A stretch of DNA of 64,000 bases from Corynebacterium sp. (GTDB lineage: Bacteria; Actinomycetota; Actinomycetes; Mycobacteriales; Mycobacteriaceae), in assembly GCF_030532965.1 (NCBI RefSeq), contig NZ_JAUNKC010000009.1, forward strand, positions 32,330-96,329, in the 5' to 3' direction. Within the stretch, counting starts at the first letter, position 1, and each line of letters starts with the position of its first letter. The position numbers were made by a program, and so were the translations under genes. A model generated the notes under the pieces. It was not told the DNA's origin. It saw nothing but the letters and a program-made list of their open reading frames with translations, and searched no databases. This document shows, in pieces, positions 19,264 to 29,134 of this stretch.

Positions 19264-20468
19264 CCGGTCGGATAGGTTATGTCCTTAAAGTTTATCCTCG
19301 GTTCTCCGAGACCTTTATCGTCACAGAAATTCTTGCTCGCGAAGCAATCGGTGACGAACTGACAATTTTCGCGTTGCGCCCTACCACCGACGCCCGTTTT
19401 CATCCGGAGTTGGCTCGGGTGCGTGCCGAGGTGAAGTGGATCAGTCGTCCGTTCGGCGCTGAGGATTTCTGGAAGAACATCGGTTCAACAGTAAAAGATC
19501 CCGAGATAGCGAAGAACTTCCACAAAATCCTTCCAGAGCTTTCCACCTTAGGTTTTACGGATGTTTCCCAAGGGTTGGAATTGGCACTGAAGACCAAGGA
19601 GGAAGGGATCACGCACCTTCATGCGCATTTCGCTGCGCTTTCCGGCCGCATGGCCTGGGTTGCATCGCAGCTTAGTGGCATTCCTTACACCGTGACCACC
19701 CACGCCAAGGACATTTTCCACAACAGTGTGAACATGGACTGGCTCCGCCGCATCTGTGCCGATGCAGACCGGGTGATTGCGATTAGTCAATACAACTTCA
19801 ATTATCTTCAGCAGGTTCTGGCAGACACTGGGGCAAATATCAGCCTGCAGTACAACGCGCTAGAACTCGATCGTTTCCCGTATCACAAGCCGCCGGAACT
19901 ATCGGAGCCGCTCAAAGTCGCGGCCGTTGGACGGCTGGTGCCCAAAAAGGGATTTGGCGACCTCATCGACGCGGCAGCAATCCTGAAAGAAAAAGGTATC
20001 CCCATCGAAGTCTTCCTCGGTGGTACTGGCGAGTTGAAAGACGACTTGATGCAGAAGATCAAGGATCTCGACCTTGAAGATACTGTCTCCATGCTGGGGC
20101 CGTTGAACCAAGAAGAGGTGCGCGATCTGCTACGCCGCTGCCACGTTTTCGCAGCCCCGTGCGTACCAGGTACCGACGGCAACATTGATGGTTTGCCAAC
20201 GGTGATCCTGGAATCGATGGCGTGTGGAACTCCCGTGATTTCGACAGCCGTGACAGGAATCCCCGAGGTAATCCGCAACGAAGACACGGGACTGCTCTTA
20301 GAGCCAGGTAATATCCCCGCGCTTGCGGAAGCACTAGAGAAATGTGCCAACGGAAAGGTCGACGGCCTCGCCTTGAGCAGAAACGCCCGAGTGCTCGTCG
20401 AAAAGCACTTTGACAGCCTGAGTCAAGCACGAACATTATCGCAGTGGGAATCTGCCCAAGGAGCTTAA
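19260..20468 (+). CDS. GT4-family glycosyltransferase (colanic-acid-type)
   Basis: The 402-residue GT-B enzyme overlaps the previous gene by 4 nt (ATGA). It opens with KVYPRFSETFIVTEILAREAIG, has HLHAHFAALSGRMAWVAS, then the C-terminal Rossmann domain with VAAVGRLVPKKGFGDLIDAA and the EX7E-like segment GLPTVILESMACGTPVISTAVTGIPEVI. This is typical of group 4 retaining transferases that assemble exported polysaccharides. It is soluble or peripheral at the cytoplasmic membrane. Confidence 0.9.
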   Translation: MTGRIGYVLKVYPRFSETFIVTEILAREAIGDELTIFALRPTTDARFHPELARVRAEVKWISRPFGAEDFWKNIGSTVKDPEIAKNFHKILPELSTLGFTDVSQGLELALKTKEEGITHLHAHFAALSGRMAWVASQLSGIPYTVTTHAKDIFHNSVNMDWLRRICADADRVIAISQYNFNYLQQVLADTGANISLQYNALELDRFPYHKPPELSEPLKVAAVGRLVPKKGFGDLIDAAAILKEKGIPIEVFLGGTGELKDDLMQKIKDLDLEDTVSMLGPLNQEEVRDLLRRCHVFAAPCVPGTDGNIDGLPTVILESMACGTPVISTAVTGIPEVIRNEDTGLLLEPGNIPALAEALEKCANGKVDGLALSRNARVLVEKHFDSLSQARTLSQWESAQGA

Positions 20469-20471
20469 AAC

Positions 20472-21572
20472 ATGAATATTGCTTATGTCAGCGTTGACCC
20501 AGGCATTCCCGTTTTTGGAACAAAGGGCGCCAGCGTCCATATCCAAGAAGTCGTGCGCGAAATGCTCGAAAAGGGTCACAGCGTCACCGTTTTCACAACG
20601 AAACGCGGCACCGACATTCCCGCCGACCTCGCTGGGCTTACTGTCGTCGAAATCCCCATTGGCAAAGGCGATGCCGCCACGCGGGAGCACGCACAGATCG
20701 CCGCTAGTGCGCGGTTTGTCGAGCTCATTGCCGACGGCGACTTCGACTTCATCTACGAGCGTTATTCCCTGTTTAGCACGGTAATCGCCGAAAGCGCATT
20801 GCCGGCAATCCTCGAAGTAAACGCACCGCTTATCGACGAACAACGAACCCACCGCGAACTTATCGGTGAAGAATACGCCCGCACCGCTTTAAAGAACCAG
20901 GTGCGCGCGGCCGCCGCAACCATCTGTGTGTCGGAGCCGGTACGACAGTGGGTGATCGATCACACCGACACCGAAACCGCGTTCACCGTGGCCAACGGTG
21001 TGAACGTTAATCGAATTCACCCGCAGGACACCGATCCGTCGAAAGCACCCGTGGTTGTTTTCGTCGGAACGTTAAAGCCGTGGCACGGTGTGCCAGTGCT
21101 TCTAGAAGCCGCTGCCCAGGCCACGCGCCCATGGCGGTTACGTATCATCGGTGATGGCCCAGAACGCGACAACCTGGAACAGAAAGCCGCCGAGCTGGGA
21201 ATCGACGTCGAATTCTGCGGTGCTATCGCGCCCGAAGACATGCCCACCTACCTTGCAGGTGCAAGCATTGGCGTTGCACCTTACCCGGAAAACCAGGAGT
21301 ATTTCTCGCCGCTGAAGGTCTATGAATACATGGCAGCCGGGCTAGCGGTGGTCGCCTCGGAGATCGGGCAGATCCCCGAAGTTCTAAGAGGTGTCGGTGT
21401 TCTTGTGCCCCCATCAGATACAACTGCATTGACTCAGGCGATCGACGCGCTAGCGCACAGTCCAGAACTAGCCGCACACTACGGCGAGCTCGCTAGGAAG
21501 CGCGCCGTAGAAAAGCACAGCTGGTCCAGCGTCGTCGACACCATGTTCCAACTCGCCGGTGTGGCGGAATAG
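20472..21572 (+). CDS. GT4-family glycosyltransferase
   Basis: The 366-residue GT-B protein begins 3 nt after the previous stop. It shows an N-terminal GTKGASVHIQEVVREMLEKGHSVTVFT loop, a donor-binding domain starting VVVFVGTLKPWHGVPVLLEAA, and YFSPLKVYEYMAAGLAVVASEIGQIPEVL with the EX7E-type acid. The organisation and overlap with the neighbours indicate a role in the same glycan. The donor is not predictable; the adjacent ugd makes UDP-glucuronate a candidate. Confidence 0.9.
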   Translation: MNIAYVSVDPGIPVFGTKGASVHIQEVVREMLEKGHSVTVFTTKRGTDIPADLAGLTVVEIPIGKGDAATREHAQIAASARFVELIADGDFDFIYERYSLFSTVIAESALPAILEVNAPLIDEQRTHRELIGEEYARTALKNQVRAAAATICVSEPVRQWVIDHTDTETAFTVANGVNVNRIHPQDTDPSKAPVVVFVGTLKPWHGVPVLLEAAAQATRPWRLRIIGDGPERDNLEQKAAELGIDVEFCGAIAPEDMPTYLAGASIGVAPYPENQEYFSPLKVYEYMAAGLAVVASEIGQIPEVLRGVGVLVPPSDTTALTQAIDALAHSPELAAHYGELARKRAVEKHSWSSVVDTMFQLAGVAE

Positions 21573-21580
21573 GCTGATCT

Positions 21581-23365
21581 ATGCGTAAACGAATGAAGAA
21601 AATCGCGCTCAGACGCACACTTAAACTGATTGCACCGGACGTCAAACCCCAGCGGAAGCTCATCGTTGGCGGCGTGGTGGCATTGCTTCTTGAGGTCGTT
21701 TTCCGCGTGTTGGAACCATGGCCGCTGAAATTTGTCATCGACGCTTTGTCCGTGTCCATCGGTGCAGACATTGCGGAGGCACCGGCCTCGTTACGGCTGC
21801 TACTCATCTGCGGCGGAGTTTTGGTCTTAATTGTTGCGATGCGCGCGTTGTGCAATTACCTGGCCACGGTCGCCTTTGCGCTGGTAGGTTCCCGCGCGTC
21901 AACCCTGTTGCGCGCCCGCATTTTCCACCATGTCCAAGGCCTGTCCCAACAGTTTCACTCCCAAAACCGCAGTGCGGATACCGTCCAACGTCTCGTTTCG
22001 GACGTCAACCGCATGCAGGAAGTGGCGGTTACTGCAGGGCTTCCCCTTCTGGCAAACGTGATTACGTTGATCGTGATGCTATTCATCATGATGGTGCTCG
22101 ATCCCCTATTGTCGCTGGTTGTTGTCGCCGCCATGATCCTGTTCTTAATCACCTCTCGGGGTGCTTCCCACAAGATCGCTGTCGCTGCCCGCAGAACCCG
22201 TAAAGCTGAAGGGCAGTTGGCAAACACCGCGCAGGAGTCCTTGTCCTCGATCAAGATCGTGCAGGCGTACGGTTTGGAGTCGCTAATAGCCGATCGGTTC
22301 ATAGGTGCGAATGAAACCTCGCTGACCGCGGGTGTCAAAAGCCGCCGACTGGCCGCTCGTTTGGAACGAAGCACCGATGTGATTGTCGGTGTTGCGTCGG
22401 CAGCTGTTCTAGTTGGCGGCGGGCTCCGGGTGCTTGACGGTGCCATGACTCTCGGTGACCTCGTGCTGTTTACCACCTACCTGCGCACCACCATGAAACC
22501 GCTGCGCGACATGGCGAAATACACCGGGCGCATCGCCCGGGCGACGGCCTCCGGTGAGCGTGTCGCTGACCTCATGGAGCTTCAATCTGACATTTCCTCT
22601 CCCGAAAACCCCGTCCCACTTGGGGACAATGTTTCCGGCTTGGTCACATTCGACGACGTGCATACTAACTATGAATCGACGAAGGTTCTCCGCGGCCTTA
22701 ATCTAGACATTCATCCCGGAGAAACCGTGGCGATTATCGGTCCTTCCGGCGCGGGCAAATCCACGCTGGTTTCGCTGCTGGTTCGAGCGCTTGACCCCAC
22801 AAAAGGCACCGTTAGTATCGACGGCCTTCCACTGACAAGTCTCGATCTTGCGGATCTTCGTGCCCATGTTTCCTTGCTGCACCAGGAGGCAGTCCTGTTC
22901 GCCGGCACGATTCGCGAAAACATTCGTTACGGTCGTTTCAACGCCACCGATGCGGACATCGAAGCGGCGGCCAAGGCTGCGAACGCCCACGATTTCATCA
23001 TTGCGATGCCTAAGGGTTACGACACCGTTGTGGGTGAACGCGGCGGCACGCTTTCCGGCGGTCAGCGCCAACGAGTAGCCATTGCGCGCGCCTTGCTCCG
23101 CAACACCCCAATCGTCATTCTCGATGAGGCCACCACTGGGCTCGACCCGGAATCCGCAGGTCTGGTGCTTGAGGCGATTGAGAAACTCGTTGAAGGTCGC
23201 ACCACCCTAGCTGTCACCCATGACGCGGAAGTTGCGTTGCGTGCCGACCGTGTCGTGTGGCTTGAGAACGGCAAAGTGCTTCTCGACGGCTCCCCCAGCG
23301 AGCTGTATTCCTACAGCGAAGCTTTCCGTAATTGGGTCAACTCCAAGGAGGACTTCCAGCCATGA
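21581..23365 (+). CDS. ABC exporter (fused permease-ATPase, MsbA-like)
   Basis: The 594-residue half-transporter has an N-terminal domain of about six membrane helices (residues 20-310) and a C-terminal ATPase with Walker A GPSGAGKSTLVSL, signature LSGGQRQRVAIARALL, Walker B IVILDEATTGLD and the switch histidine VTHDAE. It functions as a dimer in the membrane. Its place in a glycosyltransferase operon suggests export of a lipid-linked glycan or a glycolipid. It overlaps the following gene by 4 nt. Drug export is the alternative. Confidence 0.9.
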   Translation: MRKRMKKIALRRTLKLIAPDVKPQRKLIVGGVVALLLEVVFRVLEPWPLKFVIDALSVSIGADIAEAPASLRLLLICGGVLVLIVAMRALCNYLATVAFALVGSRASTLLRARIFHHVQGLSQQFHSQNRSADTVQRLVSDVNRMQEVAVTAGLPLLANVITLIVMLFIMMVLDPLLSLVVVAAMILFLITSRGASHKIAVAARRTRKAEGQLANTAQESLSSIKIVQAYGLESLIADRFIGANETSLTAGVKSRRLAARLERSTDVIVGVASAAVLVGGGLRVLDGAMTLGDLVLFTTYLRTTMKPLRDMAKYTGRIARATASGERVADLMELQSDISSPENPVPLGDNVSGLVTFDDVHTNYESTKVLRGLNLDIHPGETVAIIGPSGAGKSTLVSLLVRALDPTKGTVSIDGLPLTSLDLADLRAHVSLLHQEAVLFAGTIRENIRYGRFNATDADIEAAAKAANAHDFIIAMPKGYDTVVGERGGTLSGGQRQRVAIARALLRNTPIVILDEATTGLDPESAGLVLEAIEKLVEGRTTLAVTHDAEVALRADRVVWLENGKVLLDGSPSELYSYSEAFRNWVNSKEDFQP

Positions 23366-24447
23366 TTCCAACCACGGCGTCATTAGTTGATTGTTTTACC
23401 GATCCCTCCTGGCTCAGCGAAAAACTCGGCGAAAATGTCAAGGCGGAATGGATTCGCATCAAACCCGCCACTTCCTTAGTTGCCTCGCTCCGGGACCCCG
23501 AGACCCGCCGCATTCTCGGTTGGGTTCGAGTGTTGTGGCCCAACAGCCACAAGAAAGCCCAGAAAATTCAGCGGTTGGCTAACGAGATGCAGCTTAATGT
23601 ACGCACCATTGCGCTGTCTGACGATCTTATGCTCCAGACAGGCGAAATCATCGCTGACGCAAAGCTCACCAAACTGTTGCGCCCATTGCCCACCGAGGTT
23701 CTAGGCGGAAAGATTCTTCGCTACAACCCGGCGCGCCGTGTGGTTTTTCGGGTTGGTGATCGGGTGTGGCGCGTCAACACTGCTGGTACGCCGTCCAAGC
23801 AATTGCATGAGTGCATCTCCACGGCGGTGCCTACTCAAACGCGGTTTGACGATGGTTCCAACCCGTATCTCAGTGTTGTGAATTTTGTTGGCGACTCTGA
23901 TTTGGAGCACAATCCGGATAAGTCGGCGACGGCTCGGGTTGGTGCGGCGCTTGCGCGGTTGCATGCGTTAGGAGATACGGTGCCGTCTGATCTTGTTGCT
24001 CCGGCCCCTAACGTGCGTAAGCAATTGCGTGCCCATGTGGGGATTTTGGAATCTTTGGATTCTGGGCTGGCTGAGCGGGTGGCTGCGATCAAGGCTCCTA
24101 CTTTTGAGAATTCTGACAGTGTTTTGTTGCACGGTGATTTTACTCCCGATCAGATTCTTTACGACTGCGCGAGTGGTCAGTTGTGGCTCAGTGATTTCGA
24201 CCGGGCACATCTTGGACCTGCGGCTTTCGATATTGGTTCTTATCTGTCGGCTATTGATCTTGAGCTTCGGGGTGTGTTTCTTGATGCTTATGCTGAAACG
24301 GCTGAGCTTCCCTCCGAGGCTGATATTCGTACCGCCCAGGTGCACGCGGCGCTTATGCGGTTGACGGAACCCTTGCGCACCGCGTCGCCGCAGTGGCGCG
24401 GCGAGATTGCTCAACGGCTGGATCGTATTGAGGAGGTGCTTCGGTGA
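23362..24447 (+). CDS. Aminoglycoside-phosphotransferase-fold protein A
   Basis: The protein has 361 residues from ATG 23362, whose ATGA overlaps the exporter stop. The kinase-like core has VLLHGDFTPDQILYD (catalytic Asp of the HGD-type loop) and WLSDFDRAHLGPAAFDIGSYL, the Mg-binding DFD. These are APH/choline-kinase-type motifs. In this context it probably phosphorylates a sugar, glycan intermediate or lipid head group rather than a drug. Its neighbour downstream is a second member of the same superfamily. Confidence 0.82.
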   Translation: MIPTTASLVDCFTDPSWLSEKLGENVKAEWIRIKPATSLVASLRDPETRRILGWVRVLWPNSHKKAQKIQRLANEMQLNVRTIALSDDLMLQTGEIIADAKLTKLLRPLPTEVLGGKILRYNPARRVVFRVGDRVWRVNTAGTPSKQLHECISTAVPTQTRFDDGSNPYLSVVNFVGDSDLEHNPDKSATARVGAALARLHALGDTVPSDLVAPAPNVRKQLRAHVGILESLDSGLAERVAAIKAPTFENSDSVLLHGDFTPDQILYDCASGQLWLSDFDRAHLGPAAFDIGSYLSAIDLELRGVFLDAYAETAELPSEADIRTAQVHAALMRLTEPLRTASPQWRGEIAQRLDRIEEVLR

Positions 24448-25421
24448 CACCCATTGATGTTCTCTTTAGCCTTCCTCATATCGTCCGCGCGTGGCCGAAT
24501 ATAAAGAACCACAGCCTCACGTTTGAGCAGCTTGTCGACGGGCAGTTGCGGGCTGGCGAGATTGATGCGAATGGCAACGTCGTGCGTAGTCCGTTTGGTT
24601 TCGACCCTAAGCTTCCCGCGCTTGAACCTCACCCAGGGTTGGTGGTACACCGGCTGCATCGGCGCGCGGTCGTCATCGACGCTGATCGGTGTAGGGCCAT
24701 CAAGCATATTGCGAAGGCTGCGCCGCCGGATCTTTCTGCTGTAGCGAAGGCTGCGGGGCTGGGCGCTGCGGAGATCGTGGCGCAAACGGAGTCTACCGTC
24801 GAGTATTCGCTGCTGAGTGGCAAGACGCTTCTGGAGCTTGGCGACGATTCCCTGCCCGGTTGGCGAAAATTCGCCGAGCTTTGGCCGAGTTTCGCACGAA
24901 CACCTCACGTGCCTCTTCCTTCTCATGGCGCTGCGGAGGAGCGTGCCACGCTGCAGCATTGGTTACGCCAGGTGGAGAGCTATCAGGCGTTGACCGAATC
25001 GGTGTTTGACGGCTTACGTGGGAGCGTCGAAAAGCTAGCTACAGAACTGCTGCGCACCCCAGATGTTTCGATGCTGTTGCATCGGGATTTACATGACAAG
25101 CAATTGTTGTGGGACGGCGCGACGATAAGTGTGCTGGATTTGGATACGGCCGCCTACGGTGAAGCGGCGTTGGACGTAGGTAATTTGCTTGCTCATGTTG
25201 AGCTGCGTGGCTACCAAGGGGTTTATTCTTCCGACACCCAGTCACGCATCACCGAAGAACTTTTTTCACTTGCGCACAATTTAAATATTTCCGATTCCCG
25301 GTTGCGGGTATACACGCAATCCGCACGCCTGCGGCTGTGCTGCGTCTACGCCTTCCGACCTAGCGCAAAGACTTTTTTTGACCAGTGGATTTACCACACC
25401 TTAGAGGAGAAACAACAATGA
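24444..25421 (+). CDS. Aminoglycoside-phosphotransferase-fold protein B
   Basis: The 325-residue protein starts at GTG 24444 and overlaps the previous gene by 4 nt. The C-terminal half has MLLHRDLHDKQLLWD (catalytic HRDLH-type loop) and ISVLDLDTAAYGEAALDVGNLLAHVEL (metal Asp). The N-terminal part is weakly similar to the preceding protein, so the pair may come from an old duplication. Its stop overlaps the ugd start by 4 nt. The substrate is unknown. Confidence 0.8.
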   Translation: MTPIDVLFSLPHIVRAWPNIKNHSLTFEQLVDGQLRAGEIDANGNVVRSPFGFDPKLPALEPHPGLVVHRLHRRAVVIDADRCRAIKHIAKAAPPDLSAVAKAAGLGAAEIVAQTESTVEYSLLSGKTLLELGDDSLPGWRKFAELWPSFARTPHVPLPSHGAAEERATLQHWLRQVESYQALTESVFDGLRGSVEKLATELLRTPDVSMLLHRDLHDKQLLWDGATISVLDLDTAAYGEAALDVGNLLAHVELRGYQGVYSSDTQSRITEELFSLAHNLNISDSRLRVYTQSARLRLCCVYAFRPSAKTFFDQWIYHTLEEKQQ

Positions 25422-26743
25422 AGATTTCAGTAATTGGCTGCGGCTACCTCGGTGCCGTCCATGCCGCTTGCATGGCCTCACTCGGCCACGATGTCATCGG
25501 TGTCGACATTGATGCCGACAAAGTCGCCACTCTCAATAACGGCGATGTTCCGTTTTTCGAACCTGGCCTTTTGGAGATCCTGACAGAAAGCCTCGCCTCT
25601 GGGCGCCTGCGCTTTGCCGTTGCCCCCGCGCTGGCGGAACTGGCCGATATTGATGTTCACTTCGTCACCGTTGGCACCCCGCAGTCCGCAACCAGCGGCG
25701 CTGCCGACTTAAGCTTTGTGGAATCAGCATTCGATATGATTCTCAACGCCACGAAGGATTCGGAAAAGAATCCAGTTGTCGTGGGTAAATCCACCGTCCC
25801 GGTAGGTACCGCGCAAAAACTCGCCGCCGCAATTCGTCCACACGGGCTGACACTGGTGTGGAACCCCGAATTCTTACGCGAAAGCTTCGCCGTGCAAGAC
25901 ACCCTGCACCCGGACCGCATCGTCTACGGGCTTTCCGACGATCCTGCTGAAGCCGCGCGCGGCCAGGCTGCTCTTGACGAGATTTACGCATCTATGCTTG
26001 CTGCGGACACCCCGCGGCTTATCATGAATTACCCAACCGCTGAGCTGGTGAAAGTGGCAGCAAACTCCTTCTTAGCCACCAAGATCAGCTTCATCAACGC
26101 CATGGCAGAACTGTGCGAAGCCACCGACGGCGACGTCACCCAGCTGGCGGAAGCCCTTGGCCACGATGTGCGCATCGGCAACCAGTTCCTCAAAGCCGGT
26201 GCCGGATTCGGCGGCGGCTGCCTGCCGAAGGACATTCGGGCGTTCGTCTCCCGCGCCGAGGAACTTGGCGTTGAAGACGCCGTCGGGTTCTTGCGTGAGG
26301 TGGATGAGATCAACCAACGCCGCCGCGACCGTGTTGTTGATCTCTCCCTTGCAGCTGTAGGTGGCGCCGTGACTGGCAAAAAGATCACGGTTCTTGGTGC
26401 AGCATTCAAGCCGAACAGCGACGACATTCGTGACTCCCCAGCCCTTGATGTAGCACTGCGGCTGCACGACTTGGGTGCACACGTCACCGTCACTGACTCG
26501 GAGGCGCTTCACGCCGTTGAGGCCCGCTACCCAGCCCTGACCACGCAGCGCGACACCATCACAGCGCTTGACGACGCCGAACTCGTGCTGTTGCTGACGG
26601 AATGGGAGGAGTATAAGAACCTCGATCCGCAGGCGATCAAAACGATCGTCAAAACCCCCGCCATCATCGATGGTCGTAACGCTCTTGACGCTGACCTGTG
26701 GAAGGCCAGCGGCTGGTCCTATCGTGGGCTGGGACGGCACTAA
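25418..26743 (+). CDS. ugd: UDP-glucose 6-dehydrogenase
   Basis: The protein has about 441 residues from ATG 25418; upstream in-frame residues belong to the preceding gene's frame overlap. It shows the NAD loop KISVIGCGYLGAVHAACMA, VGKSTVPVGTAQKLA, PEFLRESFAVQDTLHPDRIVYG, the catalytic GAGFGGGCLPKDIRAFV (nucleophilic Cys about residue 268) and FKPNSDDIRDSPALDVA. It oxidises UDP-glucose to UDP-glucuronate and supplies a uronic acid donor. It is the last gene of the operon. Confidence 0.95.
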   Translation: MKISVIGCGYLGAVHAACMASLGHDVIGVDIDADKVATLNNGDVPFFEPGLLEILTESLASGRLRFAVAPALAELADIDVHFVTVGTPQSATSGAADLSFVESAFDMILNATKDSEKNPVVVGKSTVPVGTAQKLAAAIRPHGLTLVWNPEFLRESFAVQDTLHPDRIVYGLSDDPAEAARGQAALDEIYASMLAADTPRLIMNYPTAELVKVAANSFLATKISFINAMAELCEATDGDVTQLAEALGHDVRIGNQFLKAGAGFGGGCLPKDIRAFVSRAEELGVEDAVGFLREVDEINQRRRDRVVDLSLAAVGGAVTGKKITVLGAAFKPNSDDIRDSPALDVALRLHDLGAHVTVTDSEALHAVEARYPALTTQRDTITALDDAELVLLLTEWEEYKNLDPQAIKTIVKTPAIIDGRNALDADLWKASGWSYRGLGRH

Positions 26744-26751
26744 ACCAGGAG

Positions 26752-27483
26752 TTAGCGAATAAGGGCGCGTGCTTCTTCGACAAGTCGCAGCGCACGCGCC
26801 GCCGCCCGTTCGCACCAGAGACGCAGTTGAACGTCAGTTGCGTCAGCATAGTAGAAGTCCCAGTGTGCGGTAACGGCGCAATCCCATTCCACAAGCGTTA
26901 ATCCTGGCGCGTATCTACGGTTAAGCCTTTCGCATTCCTGTTTAACAGATCCAACTCTTTTCCGTTCATACAGGAACTCATCGTAGTAACGGCACGTGAT
27001 TCGCACCCAGTTCCGGTGGGGTTCAACGCTGAACTCCACCGGGGGTCTGTCCATGGAGGTGGGAAGAAAAGTGGTCAGGTGGTCGTGGTCGAGACGACTG
27101 TGTCTGTAGTTTTCCGGCGTTACCCAGCTGTGAAGGTTTATGCCATAGTCGGTGGCCAGTGTACGAAACTCGTGGTGGACGAACCCTAAAAGTCCTGGCT
27201 GGTAACCAATGATGGTGTCAGCGAAAAACTCGACCACGAGTTCTTTACCCCCAGTTTCGTTGATGCCGCAGCTGAGGCGGCAGGGGGTTGATTCTGGCTG
27301 CTCGATGTAGGAAAGCCCAGTGGGAAATGTTGCTTTCACACTCACGGCCTCAGAATCTGGGTAACAGGTGACTTCGATCGCCATGTCAGGGAATTCCAGC
27401 CATAATCCTTCGGGCCACATAGGTATCGGGCTAACACCGTAGCTAACCGCTTCTTCGGCAATCTGGTTGAGCATGCTGGGCAT
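26752..27483 (-). CDS. TY-Chap/YbjN-like protein, paralogue 1
   Basis: The protein has about 243 residues from ATG 27483; the frame runs to 27561. It belongs to a family repeated in this window (32129, 32906 and 37462 genes), sharing a P.P.WPEG.WLE.....IEV.C start and a region of mixed beta strands. The later copies carry YCGAGASDEQL-type ends; here the matching segment is YYADATDVQLRLWCERAAARAL. The fold resembles the YbjN/type III-chaperone-like (TY-Chap) group; the match is by pattern and not certain. It is soluble. The function is unknown. Confidence 0.6.
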   Translation of the reverse strand: MPSMLNQIAEEAVSYGVSPIPMWPEGLWLEFPDMAIEVTCYPDSEAVSVKATFPTGLSYIEQPESTPCRLSCGINETGGKELVVEFFADTIIGYQPGLLGFVHHEFRTLATDYGINLHSWVTPENYRHSRLDHDHLTTFLPTSMDRPPVEFSVEPHRNWVRITCRYYDEFLYERKRVGSVKQECERLNRRYAPGLTLVEWDCAVTAHWDFYYADATDVQLRLWCERAAARALRLVEEARALIR

Positions 27484-27688
27484 AAACGTTTCGCTTTCCT
27501 CGAAACCGCTAGGGACACAGCAATGAGGTTGCCGCCTGCACAGACCATGGAAATTGTGCAAAGATCCGGTAGGCAGGCAAGCCAGCGTACTCGCTTTATT
27601 CCGAAGATGTCAAGACTTCAGCGCACCAAGGCTTTTTGCTTTTCGACGCCGCCACGTCACGGTGGTGTTATAGCACGTGATGGAAGGC

Positions 27689-29053
27689 TTAAGCCGAGCC
27701 TTTGACAACCGTTAATTGCCACTCCGCTGCACCGGTCTGGTGGAAGTTCTCCACCTCATGTCCGTGATCCGCAGCCCACTGAGGGATGCTGTCTGTGGCT
27801 TGGGTGCAGTCAAAATCAATCACCAGTTTTTCTCCAACGTGAAGGTGACTGATCGCTTCTTTGGCGTCGATAAGCGGAAACGGGCACACCGAACCCACCG
27901 CATCAAGCGCATAGGTGCCGGGCGCAAGCTCACGGACACCCGCTGGGGAAGAAACCGGCACCTTAAGCGCAATGGCAGAAGTTTGAAAAGCCGCCAGTCG
28001 CTCAAGCGATTCGCCGTCGAGAGGCGGTTCCGCTGCTGGCTGCGGGCGCGCGGATTTATTCGTCGGCTTGAGCCACAGCTTGGTTGCAGCCCCGACTCCG
28101 AGACCGACCGCGAGTAATCCGACCCAGCCCTGGTAGCTGAACAGGCTCGTCTCTACCATTCCATTACCCACCGTGCAGCCACCTGCCAAACACGCCCCGA
28201 CCCCCATGAGGACGCCGCCGACTACAGCACGGACTGCCGCTTCCGGCTCCGGAACGCGAACCCGAAACTCCCCTGTTGCCCGAGCCGCTCCGAAAGAACC
28301 GAGAAGAATACCCACCACCAGCAGCACACCCCAGTCAAAGTACTGCGCATCGCCCGTGGCGATAAAGTTTGTGAGATTCGCAGACGGCCCTGTTATCCCA
28401 AGGCCGTAATCTCGACCCGATGCAGCGGACAGCGGCCACGCAACAACACCCACCAACCCGATCAATGCACCAGCGATGTAAGGGTTTAATGGTCGGCGCC
28501 AGCCGCGTGTATGAAGATCCGCCTTGATTGCCGCCGCATCCCGCTTACGGTAGTACAGCACCGCGTATCCAGTGAGTGCTAGAAGAGCAAAAACGAAGTA
28601 CCACTCCGAAACCCCTACAGTTTCGGGAATGGTGGTGGCGTCAACGGTGTATCCACGCAGCCAATTGTTAAACCCGCTGAGCACACCTGTTTTCATGGCT
28701 GCCGCCGTGGTGGCGTAGGCGATGAGCGCGACCCACGACCCCACCAGCCCCTCACCTGATCGATACCATGTTCCCGAGGCGCAGCCGCCAGCCAAAACAA
28801 TTCCCAACCCAAAGACAAAACCGCCAATGACCACAGCGACTGGCGCGAAGGAATCAACGCTTAACGTGATGACGCCCGCAGCATCAAGGGCATGGAGCCC
28901 CACCGCATGGATGGCGATGACAATCAACAACGCAACGAAACTTCGCCACGTTTTCGCCAGGAAAATATCGCGCAGCATTCCGGTGACGCAAAACCGCCCG
29001 CGTTGCATGATGACACCGAGCACAATGCCCACTATCAAGCCACTAATGATCAT
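27689..29053 (-). CDS. YeeE/YedE (TsuA-like) transporter fused to a TusA domain
   Basis: The 454-residue protein has about nine membrane segments with the Gly/Cys motifs GGCASGTWYRSGEGLVGSW and GACLAGGCTVGNGMVETSLFSYQGW that line the thiosulfate path in TsuA. The C-terminal 80 residues are a TusA/SirA domain with the CPFPLIDAKEAI (CPxP) sulfur-relay cysteine. Thus import of a reduced sulfur compound and its transfer to a carrier are joined in one chain. The start ATG has AGAAGG 9 nt upstream. A McbR-type operator lies 82 bp upstream of the start. Confidence 0.92.
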   Translation of the reverse strand: MIISGLIVGIVLGVIMQRGRFCVTGMLRDIFLAKTWRSFVALLIVIAIHAVGLHALDAAGVITLSVDSFAPVAVVIGGFVFGLGIVLAGGCASGTWYRSGEGLVGSWVALIAYATTAAAMKTGVLSGFNNWLRGYTVDATTIPETVGVSEWYFVFALLALTGYAVLYYRKRDAAAIKADLHTRGWRRPLNPYIAGALIGLVGVVAWPLSAASGRDYGLGITGPSANLTNFIATGDAQYFDWGVLLVVGILLGSFGAARATGEFRVRVPEPEAAVRAVVGGVLMGVGACLAGGCTVGNGMVETSLFSYQGWVGLLAVGLGVGAATKLWLKPTNKSARPQPAAEPPLDGESLERLAAFQTSAIALKVPVSSPAGVRELAPGTYALDAVGSVCPFPLIDAKEAISHLHVGEKLVIDFDCTQATDSIPQWAADHGHEVENFHQTGAAEWQLTVVKGSA

Positions 29054-29134
29054 GAGGTTCAGCCTTCTTTCACATCAAATGTTCTTCTCGGGATGAACCA
29101 CATACTAGACAGCTTCGTCCATTATTAAAACAAT

